A stretch of 64,000 nt of DNA from positions 806,001 through 870,000 of the forward strand of contig NZ_JACIFP010000001.1 of NCBI RefSeq assembly GCF_014197435.1, written 5' to 3'. The translations under genes were made by a program, and so were the position numbers. The notes beneath the pieces were generated by a model. The model was given only the letters and a program-made list of their open reading frames with translations. It made no database searches and had not been told where the DNA came from. The stretch is from Gordonia humi (GTDB taxonomy: Bacteria > Actinomycetota > Actinomycetes > Mycobacteriales > Mycobacteriaceae). Below are positions 1-10,123 of this stretch, piece by piece (positions within the stretch are counted from its first letter, which is position 1; the number at the start of each line of letters is the position of its first letter).

Positions 1-2
1 CG

Positions 3-1034
3 GTGTGGAAGTTGCGTGATCAGTCGACCACGCCGAATCATCCGCTCAAGCCGCGGCATCTGAAGCTGCACGACCTGTTCCCGGCGTCGTCGTGGACACA
101 GACGGACGTCGTGACCGGCCGACGTCTGATCCTGGGCAATGCCGACGTGCGGATCTCGTATGTGGTCGCGGCGGCACCGTCGCCGCTGTATCGGAACTCG
201 CTCGGCGACGAGATGGTGTACATCGAGTCCGGCGAGGCGATCGTGGAGACCGTCTTCGGCGCCTTGCGCGCACGGGAAGGCGACTACGTCCTGCTCCCCA
301 TGTCCACGACGCACCGTTGGATACCGCAGGGCGCGGATCCGTTGCGCGCGTACACGATCGAGGGCAACAGCCACATCGTGCCGCCCAAACGGTATCTGTC
401 CCGCTTCGGTCAGCTGCTGGAGAACGCTCCGTTCTGCGAACGCGATCTGCATGGACCGACCGACCCGCTCCTGACCGAGGGCACCGATGTCGAGGTGCTG
501 GTGAAGCACCGTGCGGGCGGGCGGATCGTCGGTACGCGGATGGTGTACCCGGATCACCCGTTCGACGTCGTCGGGTGGGACGGCTGTCTGTACCCGTACA
601 CGTTCAACATCGCCGACTACGAACCGATCACCGGACGTGTGCATCAGCCGCCGCCCGCGCATCAGGCGTTCGAGGGCCACAACTTCGTGATCTGCAACTT
701 CGTGCCCCGTAAAGTCGACTATCACCCCCTGTCGATTCCGGTGCCGTACTACCACTCGAATGTCGACTCCGACGAGATCATGTTCTACTGCGGCGGCGAC
801 TACGAGGCGCGTAAGGGATCGGGGATCGGTCAGGGCTCGATCTCGATCCACCCGGGAGGGCATGCGCACGGTCCGCAGCCGGGGGCGTACGAGCGCAGCA
901 TCGGTGTCGAGTTCTTCGACGAACTCGCGGTCATGGTCGACACGTTCCGGCCCCTCGAACTCGGTGAAGGCGCGCTGGCCTGCGAGGACCCGGGATATGC
1001 GTGGACGTGGGCGGGACGGCGGCCGGCGTCGTGA
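3..1034 (+). CDS. hmgA: homogentisate 1,2-dioxygenase, 5' end outside window
   Basis: The enzyme opens the ring of homogentisate to maleylacetoacetate in tyrosine/phenylalanine breakdown, in the cytosol, using Fe(II). The 343 residues visible contain the family signature TTPNHPLKPRHLKLHDLF near the start and a cupin core. Likely iron ligands are His251 and Glu258 in YYHSNVDSDE and a His of the HPGGHAHGP segment (about 287-289). Family members are about 380-390 residues, so roughly 40 N-terminal residues lie before the window, and the in-frame GTG at base 3 is not the true start. It overlaps the next gene by a GTGA junction, so it is the first visible gene of a coupled operon with fahA. The family call is secure; only the 5' end is missing. 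Confidence 0.92.
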   Translation: MWKLRDQSTTPNHPLKPRHLKLHDLFPASSWTQTDVVTGRRLILGNADVRISYVVAAAPSPLYRNSLGDEMVYIESGEAIVETVFGALRAREGDYVLLPMSTTHRWIPQGADPLRAYTIEGNSHIVPPKRYLSRFGQLLENAPFCERDLHGPTDPLLTEGTDVEVLVKHRAGGRIVGTRMVYPDHPFDVVGWDGCLYPYTFNIADYEPITGRVHQPPPAHQAFEGHNFVICNFVPRKVDYHPLSIPVPYYHSNVDSDEIMFYCGGDYEARKGSGIGQGSISIHPGGHAHGPQPGAYERSIGVEFFDELAVMVDTFRPLELGEGALACEDPGYAWTWAGRRPAS

Positions 1035-1909
1035 CCGAGCACGCCATCGCGATCCCCGATCTGTTTGCCGGGCTGTGCGACGACGCGGCCCTGTTCCCGC
1101 CGGGGAACGCATCGATCGCCGACGCGGTGCCGGCGCACCTGGCACATGAGCGCAGTGCACACGCTCGGCTGGTCGGGCCGTTCGTCTTCCCGGCGCCACG
1201 GCTCGCGGAGCTTCCCGGGATCCTCGCGCGGGTCGACGGCGTCCTCGATCTGAGCCTGACCGTCCCGGCCGGTGTCGCGGCGGCGCCCGACGCCGTCGCC
1301 GTCGTTCGCGGTGTGGCCGGGGTGCGGTTCGCGGCGCTGGAGATCGCGGTGCCGGCCGGGCAGACCACCGCCGCCCTGATCGCGGGACTCGATGCGATCG
1401 CCGCAAGCGTTCCCGGTGTCGAGGTCTACGTCGAAGTGCCGCGTGATCGGCGGCGCGCCGAGGTCATGGCCGCGCTGATCGGCACTCCGTACGCGGCTAA
1501 GTTCCGCACCGGCGGCATCGTCGCCGAGGCGTACCCGGACGAGGCCGAACTCGCCGCGGCCGTCGTGTCCGCCGTGGAGGCGGGCGTCCCCTTCAAAGCG
1601 ACCGCGGGGCTGCACCACGCGGTCCGCAACACCGATCCCGACACCGGTTTCGAACAGCATGGATTCCTCAATCTCATGCTCGCCGCTCACCGGGCGGGAC
1701 GCGGCGCCACGGTCGCCGAGATCGCCCGGACTCTCGCCGAACGCGACGGTGCGCGACTCGCGCGCGCGCTGACCGAGCTCGACGGCCACGCGGTCGGAGC
1801 GCTGCGTGCGACCTTCCGGTCGTTCGGAACGTGCAGCATCGCCGACCCGCTGACCGAGCTGACCGACCTCGGCCTCGTGTCCACCACCGACCAAGGAGTC
1901 CCCGCATGA
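1031..1909 (+). CDS. conserved protein of homogentisate operon, function unknown
   Basis: This 292-residue cytosolic protein has no family I can name. The GTG start at 1031 overlaps the hmgA stop (GTGA), and its own stop overlaps the fahA start (ATGA). It is therefore translationally coupled on both sides. The middle (DRRRAEVMAALIGTPYAAKF, then GVPFKATAGLHHAVRN) alternates strands and helices like a TIM-barrel or aldolase-type fold, and the GLHH segment could be a ligand site, but this is impression only. Its place between the ring-opening dioxygenase and fumarylacetoacetase makes a role at the maleylacetoacetate step or in chaperoning or regulating the pathway plausible. No maleylacetoacetate isomerase is visible in the window. 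No membrane segment or signal peptide is seen. Confidence 0.8.
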   Translation: MTEHAIAIPDLFAGLCDDAALFPPGNASIADAVPAHLAHERSAHARLVGPFVFPAPRLAELPGILARVDGVLDLSLTVPAGVAAAPDAVAVVRGVAGVRFAALEIAVPAGQTTAALIAGLDAIAASVPGVEVYVEVPRDRRRAEVMAALIGTPYAAKFRTGGIVAEAYPDEAELAAAVVSAVEAGVPFKATAGLHHAVRNTDPDTGFEQHGFLNLMLAAHRAGRGATVAEIARTLAERDGARLARALTELDGHAVGALRATFRSFGTCSIADPLTELTDLGLVSTTDQGVPA

Positions 1910-3084
1910 CCGTCATCCCGATTCCCGCCGACTCGCTGTTCGGCGTCGACAACCTCCCGTACGGCGTGTTCTCCACCGACGGGACGCCGGCGCGCGTCGG
2001 AGTCCGCGTCGGCGACCACGTCGTCGACCTGGCCGCGGCTCTCGACGACGCCGTGTTCGCCGAGCCCACGCTCAACGCCTTCATGGCGGAAGGACGCGCG
2101 CGCTGGGATGCCGTACGAGCCCGGATCGCCGACCTCGTCACCGGCGACGTCGCCGACGACGCGGTGCACGCGGTGACCGATGTGACGATGCATCTGCCCA
2201 TCGCCGTCGCCGACTACGTCGACTTCTACGCCTCCGAGAACCACGCGTCGAACCTCGGTCGGCTGTTCCGCCCGGACGCCGAACCGCTGATGCCGAACTG
2301 GAAGCATCTGCCCGTCGGTTACCACGGCCGGTCGAGCACGGTGGTGGTCTCCGGAACCGACATCGTCCGCCCGTCCGGACAGCGCAAGGCGCCGACCGAT
2401 GCCGAGCCGACGTTCGGACCGTCGCTGCGTCTGGACATCGAGGCCGAGATGGGCTTCATCGTCGGTGCGGGTTCGCCGATGGGCGGCTCGATCGCTCCGG
2501 ACGAGTTCGCCGACCACTGCTTCGGCGCGGTGATCCTCAACGACTGGTCCGCCCGCGACATCCAGGCCTGGGAGTACGTGCCGCTCGGCCCGAACCTCGG
2601 CAAGAGCTTCGCCACCTCGATCTCGGCGTGGGTCGTGCCGCTGCAGGCACTGGAGGCCGCGCGCGTGCCGACGCCCGCCCAGGATCCGACGCCGCTGCCC
2701 TACCTGCGAGGCGATCAGGACTGGGGGCTGGACATCGATCTCGCCGTGGAATGGAACGGCGACACCGTCACCCGGCCGCCGTACGCGGGCATGTACTGGT
2801 CGCCGGCGCAGATGCTCGCGCACACCACCGTCAACGGCGCCGCCGCGAGCACCGGTGACCTGTTCGGCTCCGGGACGATCTCCGGGACCGAGAAGAACCA
2901 GCGCGGTGCGTTCATCGAGCTGACTTGGGGCGGCGCCGAACCCGTCGACGTCGCGGGCGAGCAGCGAACCTTCATCGTCGACGGCGACGAGATCGCGATC
3001 TCCGCGACCGCCCCGGGGGCGAACGGAGGACGCATCGGCTTCGGCGAGGTCCGGGCGCGCGTCCTTCCGGCGCACACCGACTGA
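1906..3084 (+). CDS. fahA: fumarylacetoacetase
   Basis: It hydrolyses fumarylacetoacetate to fumarate and acetoacetate, the last step of homogentisate breakdown. The 392-residue product has the small N-terminal SH3-like domain followed by the FAH catalytic domain. The stretch DFYASENHASNLGRLFRPD and the following GYHGRSST segment are the conserved active-site region, where a catalytic His and metal-binding acidic residues lie in this family. ATG at 1906 overlaps the previous stop, and AAGGAG at 1892-1897 serves as ribosome site. Length is normal for the animal-type enzyme (about 400-420). Nothing resembling a terminator follows before the next gene, so read-through into the Old Yellow Enzyme is possible. 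Confidence 0.93.
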   Translation: MTVIPIPADSLFGVDNLPYGVFSTDGTPARVGVRVGDHVVDLAAALDDAVFAEPTLNAFMAEGRARWDAVRARIADLVTGDVADDAVHAVTDVTMHLPIAVADYVDFYASENHASNLGRLFRPDAEPLMPNWKHLPVGYHGRSSTVVVSGTDIVRPSGQRKAPTDAEPTFGPSLRLDIEAEMGFIVGAGSPMGGSIAPDEFADHCFGAVILNDWSARDIQAWEYVPLGPNLGKSFATSISAWVVPLQALEAARVPTPAQDPTPLPYLRGDQDWGLDIDLAVEWNGDTVTRPPYAGMYWSPAQMLAHTTVNGAAASTGDLFGSGTISGTEKNQRGAFIELTWGGAEPVDVAGEQRTFIVDGDEIAISATAPGANGGRIGFGEVRARVLPAHTD

Positions 3085-3215
3085 GAGCGCTTCCGCGATC
3101 GGCTGTGCGCCCCGCCACCGTCGGCACCGCTCGGGAATGATCGGCGCGCGAGGGTCGTCGTAGTACGAGGGGCCGCACCCCGGCCGTACCGCCGATCCGT
3201 CGAAGGACTTGTCCG

Positions 3216-4292
3216 TTGTCTCACCTGCTGTTCGAACCGATCACCCTGCGCGGACTAACCGTCCGCAACCGCGTCTGGGTTCCGCCGATGTGCCAGTACT
3301 CGGCGAACACCGAGGACGGCGTGCCCGCGGCCTGGCACCTGGTCCATTACGGCGGGCTGGCGCGTGGCGGTGCGGGCGCGGTGATCGTCGAGGCCACGGG
3401 TGTGACACCCGAGGGCCGGATCTCCAACCGCGACCTCGGCCTGTGGAACGACGAGCAGCGCGACGCCTTCGCGCCGATCGTCGACTTCATGCACTCGCAG
3501 GGCGCCGCCGCGGGCATCCAACTCGCGCACGCCGGCCGCAAGGCGTCGACGTGGCCGGAGTGGGGCGCCGAGAAGTCGGGTGCGCGGTCCGTCGACGAGG
3601 GCGGATGGCAGACCGTCGCGCCGTCGCCGATCGCGTTCCCCGATCTCGCCGACCCGAAGGAGCTCACCGCGGCCGAGATCGTCGAGACGGTCGCCGCATT
3701 CGCCGCCTCGGCGCGACGCGCGGCCGATGCGGGCTTCGACCTGGTCGAGATCCATGCCGCGCACGGGTACCTCCTGCACGAGTTCCTCTCGCCGCTGAGC
3801 AATGTCCGCACCGACTCCTACGGCGGATCGCTGGAGAACCGCGCGCGCTTCCTGCTCGAGACGGTCGACGCGGTCCGCGCCGAGGTCGGAGACGACTTCC
3901 CCGTCCTCGTCCGACTCTCGGCCACCGACTGGACCGACGGCGGACTCACCGGCGACGACACCGTCGAGGTCTCCCGCCTGCTCAAGGCGCACGGCGTCGA
4001 CCTGATCGACGTGTCGACCGGAGCCAACGTCCCCGCTCAGATCCCCGTCGGTCCCGGCTACCAGGTGCGCTTCGCCGAACAGATCCGCAGCGGGGCCGAG
4101 CTGCCGACCGCCGCGGTCGGACTCATCACCGATCCGTTCCAGGCCGAGCAGATCCTCGCCACCGGCCAAGCCGATGTGGTCCTGCTGGGTCGCGAGATGC
4201 TGCGCGACCCGCACTTCCCGGTCCGCGCCGAGAAGGAGTTGCGTCGCGAGTACGGCTACGTGCCCGCGGCGTACCACCGCGCGTTCGCCTGA
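3216..4292 (+). CDS. Old Yellow Enzyme family NADH:flavin oxidoreductase (YqjM type)
   Basis: This is an FMN-dependent ene-reductase TIM barrel of 358 residues. Cys26 and Tyr28 in PPMCQYSA fall exactly where the YqjM subclass (thermophilic-like OYE) has its redox-tuning Cys and substrate Tyr. HAAHGYLLHEFLSPLSN is the conserved substrate/FMN-binding helix region, and the VGLITDPFQAEQIL stretch is the phosphate-binding side. The start is TTG at 3216, chosen because CGAAGGA at 3201-3207 is at the right distance and no better in-frame start exists nearby. It follows fahA by 131 bp with no clear terminator. The physiological substrate is unknown; enoate, quinone or nitro-compound reduction is typical. 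Confidence 0.88.
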   Translation: MSHLLFEPITLRGLTVRNRVWVPPMCQYSANTEDGVPAAWHLVHYGGLARGGAGAVIVEATGVTPEGRISNRDLGLWNDEQRDAFAPIVDFMHSQGAAAGIQLAHAGRKASTWPEWGAEKSGARSVDEGGWQTVAPSPIAFPDLADPKELTAAEIVETVAAFAASARRAADAGFDLVEIHAAHGYLLHEFLSPLSNVRTDSYGGSLENRARFLLETVDAVRAEVGDDFPVLVRLSATDWTDGGLTGDDTVEVSRLLKAHGVDLIDVSTGANVPAQIPVGPGYQVRFAEQIRSGAELPTAAVGLITDPFQAEQILATGQADVVLLGREMLRDPHFPVRAEKELRREYGYVPAAYHRAFA

Positions 4293-4312
4293 GACTGTCG
4301 GAGGTCGGTGCC

Positions 4313-4327
4313 ATGATCGACGCATGA
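4313..4327 (+). promoter_or_regulatory. four-codon upstream reading frame coupled to dinB start
   Basis: The best ribosome site before dinB, GGAGG at 4300-4304, is 19 nt from the dinB ATG but 8 nt from an ATG at 4313 in another frame. That frame reads M-I-D-A-stop, and its TGA overlaps the dinB ATG (ATGA). Translation of the mini-frame followed by re-initiation would explain how dinB is started. This is inference from spacing alone. Confidence 0.35.
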
Positions 4328-5535
4328 GGATCGAACAGTTCGAACGGAGCGAGGCGTCGATCCTCCACGCCGATCTGGACTCCTTCTACGCCTCGGTCGA
4401 GCAGCGCGACCATCCGCGGCTGCGCGGCCGACCGGTCCTGGTCGGATCCGGCGTCGTGCTCGCGGCGAGCTATGAGGCCAAGGCGGCCGGTGTGCGCTCG
4501 CCGATGCCCGGACACGAGGCCCGAGCACTGTGTCCGACCGCGGTCACCATGCCGCCGCGGTTCGATGTGTACATGGCCGCCTCACGAGCGGTGTTCGACG
4601 TGTTTCATGACGTCACACCGCTCGTCGAGGGCATCTCCGTCGACGAGGCGTTCCTCGACGTCGGCGGACTCCGCAAGATCAGCGGCACGCCCGTCGAGAT
4701 CGCGGCCCGTCTTCGCCGTCGCGTGCGCACCGACGTCGGACTGCCGATCACGGTCGGCGTGGCCCGCAGCAAATTCCTCGCCAAGGTCGTCAGCGCGGTC
4801 GGCAAACCCGACGGCCTCCTGGAAGTGCCCGCGGGCGGAGAGCTGGACTTCCTGCACCCGCTTCCGGTCCGACGCCTGTGGGGTGTCGGAGCCAAGACCG
4901 AGGCGCGCCTGCGGGACGCGGGCGTCTCCACCGTCGGACAGATCGCGCAGCTCGGCGAGAACCGCATGTGCGCACTGCTCGGTCGCGGCACCGGACGACA
5001 CCTGTACGCCCTGTCGACGGCCCGCGATCCACGGCGCGTCGAGACCGGGAGGCGGCGCAGTTCCATCGGTTCGCAGCGGGCGCTCGGGCGTCGCATCAAA
5101 TCCGAGGCCGACATCGAGGCGACGCTGCTCGCCATCGTCGACCGGCTCGGCGGCCGCCTGCGCGCGGCAGACCGACTGACCCGAACCATCGTGCTGCGCT
5201 TACGCTTCCACGACTTCGACGCCGTGACCAGATCGCGGTCGATGCACGATCCGACCGACTCGACCGAGGTGATCCTCGCCGTCGCGCGCGGGCTGCTCGA
5301 CGAGGCCATGCCGATGATTCGCGAGCGGGGCTGCACGCTGATCGGACTCTCCCTCGGCAACCTCGAAGACCACGGCGCCGTGCAGTTGGCACTGTCGTTC
5401 GACCGGCCCGATCACACCGCAGACCTCGACGTCGCCGTCGACGCTCTCCGCGGGAGGTTCGGACGGAACGCGATCACTCGCGGCGCCCTGGTGCATCGAG
5501 ACCACGGTGCCGACGCCCCGATGCTGCCGGATTAG
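4324..5535 (+). CDS. dinB: DNA polymerase IV, Y family
   Basis: This is an error-prone translesion polymerase of 403 residues. The palm carries the first metal-binding Asp in HADLDSFYASVE (Asp17, with Tyr22 at the steric-gate position) and the SVDEAFLDV motif (Asp107, Glu108). The helix-hairpin-helix of the thumb (VRRLWGVGAKTEARLRDAG) and the little-finger domain follow. The last residues (RDHGADAPMLPD) do not show an obvious QLSLF-like beta-clamp motif, although a VQLALSF segment inside the little finger is a candidate. It is convergent with the next gene, the stop codons overlapping by 3 nt. Actinobacteria usually carry more than one DinB; which paralogue this is cannot be told here. Confidence 0.92.
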   Translation: MRIEQFERSEASILHADLDSFYASVEQRDHPRLRGRPVLVGSGVVLAASYEAKAAGVRSPMPGHEARALCPTAVTMPPRFDVYMAASRAVFDVFHDVTPLVEGISVDEAFLDVGGLRKISGTPVEIAARLRRRVRTDVGLPITVGVARSKFLAKVVSAVGKPDGLLEVPAGGELDFLHPLPVRRLWGVGAKTEARLRDAGVSTVGQIAQLGENRMCALLGRGTGRHLYALSTARDPRRVETGRRRSSIGSQRALGRRIKSEADIEATLLAIVDRLGGRLRAADRLTRTIVLRLRFHDFDAVTRSRSMHDPTDSTEVILAVARGLLDEAMPMIRERGCTLIGLSLGNLEDHGAVQLALSFDRPDHTADLDVAVDALRGRFGRNAITRGALVHRDHGADAPMLPD

Positions 5536-6458
5536 ACGGTCAGCACCACCTTCCCGCCCGCCCTGCCACTGGCCACCAGTTCGAGCGCTTCGACGGCGTC
5601 GACCAACGGGAACGTCCGCGCGATCGGCACCTCGAGTTCACCGGCGGCGACCAGATCGAGCAGTGGTCCGCGCATCGCATCGCGATAGGTCGCGCTCTCG
5701 GGATCCAGACCTGCCACGGCGACGAGCCCGTATCGGTCCGCCGCCGTCTTGTTCGCGGCGGTGATGATCCGCGACCGGTCGGCGACCAGCGTCAGAGACG
5801 CGTCGATGGCCTCGTCGGTGCCGGTGAGGTCCAGTGCCGCAATGGGATTCGACGCGGCCGCACGGAGTCTGTCGGTCAGCCCGTCACCGTAGACGACCGG
5901 GACCGCTCCGTATCGAGCCACCGCGTCGGTGCGCGCCGGTCCGCAGGTTCCGATCACGCGGACGCCGTCGCGCGCGGCGAGCTGCAGCAGCGTCGCGCCC
6001 ACCGCGCCCGATGCGCCGTGCACGATGATCTCCTCGCCGGAGGCGAGCCGTGCGCGGTGCAGCATGTCGGCCGCCGTGGTGCCGGCCAACAGCAACCCGG
6101 CCGCTGCGACGTCGTCGACCGAGTCGGACAGGGCGAACGCCTTCTCGGCGGGAAACGTCAACGACGTCGCGTAGCCGCCGTGCACGCGGAACGCGGCCAC
6201 CCGGTCGCCGATGCGAAGCGGTCCGGAACCGCCCACCGCGTCGGGACCCACGGCGTCCACCACACCGGTGATCTCGTAGCCGATCGGTAGCGGGAACGTC
6301 GTCGCCCGAGCCACATGTTTGAGATCGGCGGGATTGACCCCGGCCGCGGTGACGGACACTCGTACCCGGCCGGGCCCCGGTTCGGGAGCCTCGCCGTCGA
6401 CGAACGCGAAGTCGCGCAGACCGTCGGACCCCGTCGCCTGCCACTGTCGGTTCATCAT
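5532..6458 (-). CDS. zinc-free NADPH:quinone oxidoreductase-like MDR protein
   Basis: This 308-residue medium-chain dehydrogenase/reductase has a GroES-like N-terminal domain (PGPGRVRVSVTAAGVNPADLKH) and a Rossmann domain with the nucleotide motif HGASGAVGATLLQLAA. Zinc-ligand cysteines are absent, which fits the quinone oxidoreductase (QOR) branch. An open frame continues far upstream on this strand antisense to trpB2, but that is a shadow; the start ATG-ATG at 6458-6453 begins the family alignment. The gene is convergent with dinB. Substrate unknown; QOR-type reduction of quinones or enones with NADPH is the family activity. Confidence 0.87.
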   Translation of the reverse strand: MMNRQWQATGSDGLRDFAFVDGEAPEPGPGRVRVSVTAAGVNPADLKHVARATTFPLPIGYEITGVVDAVGPDAVGGSGPLRIGDRVAAFRVHGGYATSLTFPAEKAFALSDSVDDVAAAGLLLAGTTAADMLHRARLASGEEIIVHGASGAVGATLLQLAARDGVRVIGTCGPARTDAVARYGAVPVVYGDGLTDRLRAAASNPIAALDLTGTDEAIDASLTLVADRSRIITAANKTAADRYGLVAVAGLDPESATYRDAMRGPLLDLVAAGELEVPIARTFPLVDAVEALELVASGRAGGKVVLTV

Positions 6459-6526
6459 CGATCGAGCATAGGACTGGGGAGTCTCGTCCGTCGCGGCCCG
6501 ACCATGACGGGGCCGCCGACGGCTAT

Positions 6527-6532
6527 TACTGT
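6527..6532 (+). promoter_or_regulatory. -10 hexamer TACTGT placed for leaderless trpB2 transcript
   Basis: TACTGT fits the actinobacterial TANNNT -10 pattern and ends 7 nt before the trpB2 ATG at 6540, so transcription would begin at or next to the start codon. No Shine-Dalgarno precedes that ATG. Position-based inference. Confidence 0.5.
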
Positions 6533-6539
6533 GACCTGC

Positions 6540-7841
6540 ATGACTAGCAACGTTGATGCGTCGAATCCCGATCTGGTGACGGTGGACGTTCCCACTCACT
6601 GGTACAACCTGGCGGCAGAGCTGGACGAACCGATCCCGCCGCACCTGCACCCCGGTACCAAGGAGCCGGTCGGGCCCGACGATCTCGCCGCACTGTTTCC
6701 CGCGGGTCTCATCGCTCAGGAGGTCTCGACGGAGCCGTACATCGAGATCCCCGAGCCGGTCCGCGAAATCTACAAGATGTGGCGTCCGTCGCCGCTGATC
6801 CGCGCCCGACGTTTCGAGGAGGCCCTCAACACCAGGGCGCGCATCTACGTCAAGTACGAGGGAGTGAGCCCGGTCGGCAGCCACAAGACGAATTCGGCTG
6901 TCGCACAGGCCTACTACAACAGCATCGACGGTGTGAAGAAGCTGACCACCGAGACCGGCGCCGGTCAGTGGGGAAGCGCCCTCGCCTTCGCCGGCGCGCA
7001 GTTCGGCATCGACGTCGAGGTGTGGCAGGTCCGCGCGTCGTACGATTCGAAGCCCTACCGCGGCTTCCTCATCCGGACCTACGGCGGCACGCTGCACCCG
7101 AGCCCGTCGGATCTCACCGAATCCGGTCGCGCGATGCTCGCCAAAGATCCGAACACCACCGGCAGCCTGGGGATGGCCGTGTCGGAGGCCGTGGAGGTCG
7201 CCGCGCAGAACGACGACACGCGGTACGCCCTCGGCAGCGTTCTCAACCACGTGGTGCTGCATCAGAGTGTCATCGGTCAGGAGGCCGTCGACCAGCTGTA
7301 CGCCGTGGAGCCGGGCGGCGCCGACGTCGTGTTCGGCTGTGCCGGAGGCGGATCGAACCTCGCAGGTCTCTCGTTCCCGTTCATCCGGGAGAAGCTCGAC
7401 GGCCGCAGCACGCCGCGGATCGTCGCCGCCGAGCCCGCCGCGTGCCCGTCGATCACCCAGGGCGAGTACCGCTACGACCACGGCGACGTCGCCGGACTGA
7501 CCCCGCTGCTGAAGATGCACACGCTCGGTATGGACTTCGTGCCGGATCCGATCCATGCGGGCGGTCTGCGGTACCACGGCATGGCGCCCGCGCTGAGTCA
7601 CACGGTGGAGCTCGGTCTGGTGGAGGGCACCGCGATCGCTCAGCACGACGCGTTCAGCGCCGGCGTCCAGTTCGCCCGCACCCAGGGCATCGTGCCCGCA
7701 CCGGAATCGACGCATGCGATCGCCGCCTGCGCCGCGCACGTCGCGAACAGCGACAAGGAGGAAGTGGTGGTCATCGGCCTGTCCGGTCACGGTCAGCTGG
7801 ACCTGCCGGCGTACGCCGATTTCCTCGACGGCGGGTTCTGA
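6540..7841 (+). CDS. trpB2: TrpB2-type tryptophan synthase beta-like protein
   Basis: This PLP-dependent enzyme of 433 residues belongs to the TrpB2 branch, longer than the usual TrpB1 and typically encoded away from trpA, as here. The PLP lysine is Lys116 in GSHKTNSA. GAGQWGSALAF and the phosphate-binding glycine loop CAGGGSN are visible. The conserved N-terminal extension YNLAAELDEPIPPHLHPGT is diagnostic for TrpB2. Family members make tryptophan from indole and serine, or from O-phosphoserine in some lineages. ATG at 6540 is preferred over ATG at 6504 because a leaderless promoter fits it. A strong hairpin terminates it at 7863-7895. Confidence 0.88.
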   Translation: MTSNVDASNPDLVTVDVPTHWYNLAAELDEPIPPHLHPGTKEPVGPDDLAALFPAGLIAQEVSTEPYIEIPEPVREIYKMWRPSPLIRARRFEEALNTRARIYVKYEGVSPVGSHKTNSAVAQAYYNSIDGVKKLTTETGAGQWGSALAFAGAQFGIDVEVWQVRASYDSKPYRGFLIRTYGGTLHPSPSDLTESGRAMLAKDPNTTGSLGMAVSEAVEVAAQNDDTRYALGSVLNHVVLHQSVIGQEAVDQLYAVEPGGADVVFGCAGGGSNLAGLSFPFIREKLDGRSTPRIVAAEPAACPSITQGEYRYDHGDVAGLTPLLKMHTLGMDFVPDPIHAGGLRYHGMAPALSHTVELGLVEGTAIAQHDAFSAGVQFARTQGIVPAPESTHAIAACAAHVANSDKEEVVVIGLSGHGQLDLPAYADFLDGGF

Positions 7842-7862
7842 CCCGACTGCGAGAGTTGTCGA

Positions 7863-7895
7863 ATTCGGGCCGGTTGCTACGTGACCGGCCCGAAT
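7863..7895 (+). terminator. hairpin terminator after trpB2
   Basis: Twelve-base perfect arms (ATTCGGGCCGGT and ACCGGCCCGAAT) around a 9-nt loop lie 22 nt after the trpB2 stop. There is no T-run, as is usual in high-GC actinobacteria. Confidence 0.7.
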
Positions 7896-7942
7896 CCGCG
7901 TTAGGGTCAGTAATCCGTTCGACCTAATCCTTGGGGGGATCC

Positions 7943-8302
7943 ATGCCGTATTTCGGTCTCATTGTGCTGGTGATCTGGGTGGCCGCGCTGGTCGACGTCG
8001 TCGTCGCCGACGACTGGCGCGTACGGCATCTTCCGAAGGTCGGCTGGCTGATCATCGTCGTCCTGATCCCGTTGGCGGGCTCGCTGGTGTGGTTCCTGGT
8101 GGGCCGTCCCGAGGGGGCTCGGGCCACGCCCGTACAGCGCACCACGGGGTTCCCGGAGTATGAGCGGCCGCGGCCGGCCCAGCCGAGCAACCCCGATGAC
8201 GACGAGGAGTTCCTCCGCCGGATCCGCGAACGCGCAGAGGCACAGCGGCGCCAGGCACGCGAGATGGAAGCCGACAAGCGCGCCGACGAGTCGGACGAGT
8301 GA
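7943..8302 (+). CDS. small membrane protein with PLDc_N domain
   Basis: The 119-residue product has two transmembrane helices (about residues 3-22 and 37-56) separated by a short loop with DDWRVRHLPKVGW. This is the arrangement of the phospholipase D-nuclease N-terminal (PLDc_N) domain, here standing alone without the nuclease. The rest is a charged cytoplasmic tail, rich in Glu/Arg/Gln and probably coiled-coil (EEFLRRIRERAEAQRRQAREME). The ATG at 7943 has a strong G-rich ribosome site at 7933-7938. Stand-alone PLDc_N proteins have no defined role; membrane-associated signalling or scaffolding is possible. Confidence 0.82.
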   Translation: MPYFGLIVLVIWVAALVDVVVADDWRVRHLPKVGWLIIVVLIPLAGSLVWFLVGRPEGARATPVQRTTGFPEYERPRPAQPSNPDDDEEFLRRIRERAEAQRRQAREMEADKRADESDE

Positions 8303-8470
8303 CTGATCTCTAGCAGCATCGGGGCCGGTTCGGACATGCGTCGCGGGCCGCGATCCATTCGGCGTCGTCCACACGCGGGCCAGGACTCCGCCGTCACGGA
8401 CGGCCATCGTCGAAGCGACCGCGCATCGTGGGATAACGCGGGTGATTCGTCGGTGGGTCGATCTACCATT

Positions 8471-9898
<1,428 letters not shown>

Positions 9899-9916
9899 GG
9901 TCGCCCGCACCGTCCT

Positions 9917-9944
9917 GAACCCGCCAGGGCTGCCTGGCGGGTTC
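9917..9944 (+). terminator. hairpin terminator after argG
   Basis: Perfect 12-bp arms (GAACCCGCCAGG and CCTGGCGGGTTC) with a 4-nt loop lie 18 nt after the argG stop. Confidence 0.75.
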
Positions 9945-10123
9945 ACTCGCGTGGAGGTGGAGGCGTGCTCCGGCCTGCGAGCCCCACGCACTCTCGTTGT
10001 ACGACGACCCGTGTGGCAGCGCAGCGATCCCGCGCACGCGAATGGAATTGTCGGGGTCTGTTGTTAGTGTGTGGTCAAAGGTCGAAAACGGCTATGACCA
10101 GCACTTACAAGGGGATGAATCCG

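Noticed and set aside
1687..3075. 462-codon minus-strand frame antisense to fahA
   Set aside because: It mirrors fahA codons and has no recognisable domain; fahA is clearly real.
6459..7790. Long open frame on the minus strand continuing the quinone oxidoreductase frame antisense to trpB2
   Set aside because: Low-complexity Arg/Gly/Asp-rich translation without family features; trpB2 on the plus strand explains the region. It is a GC-driven shadow.
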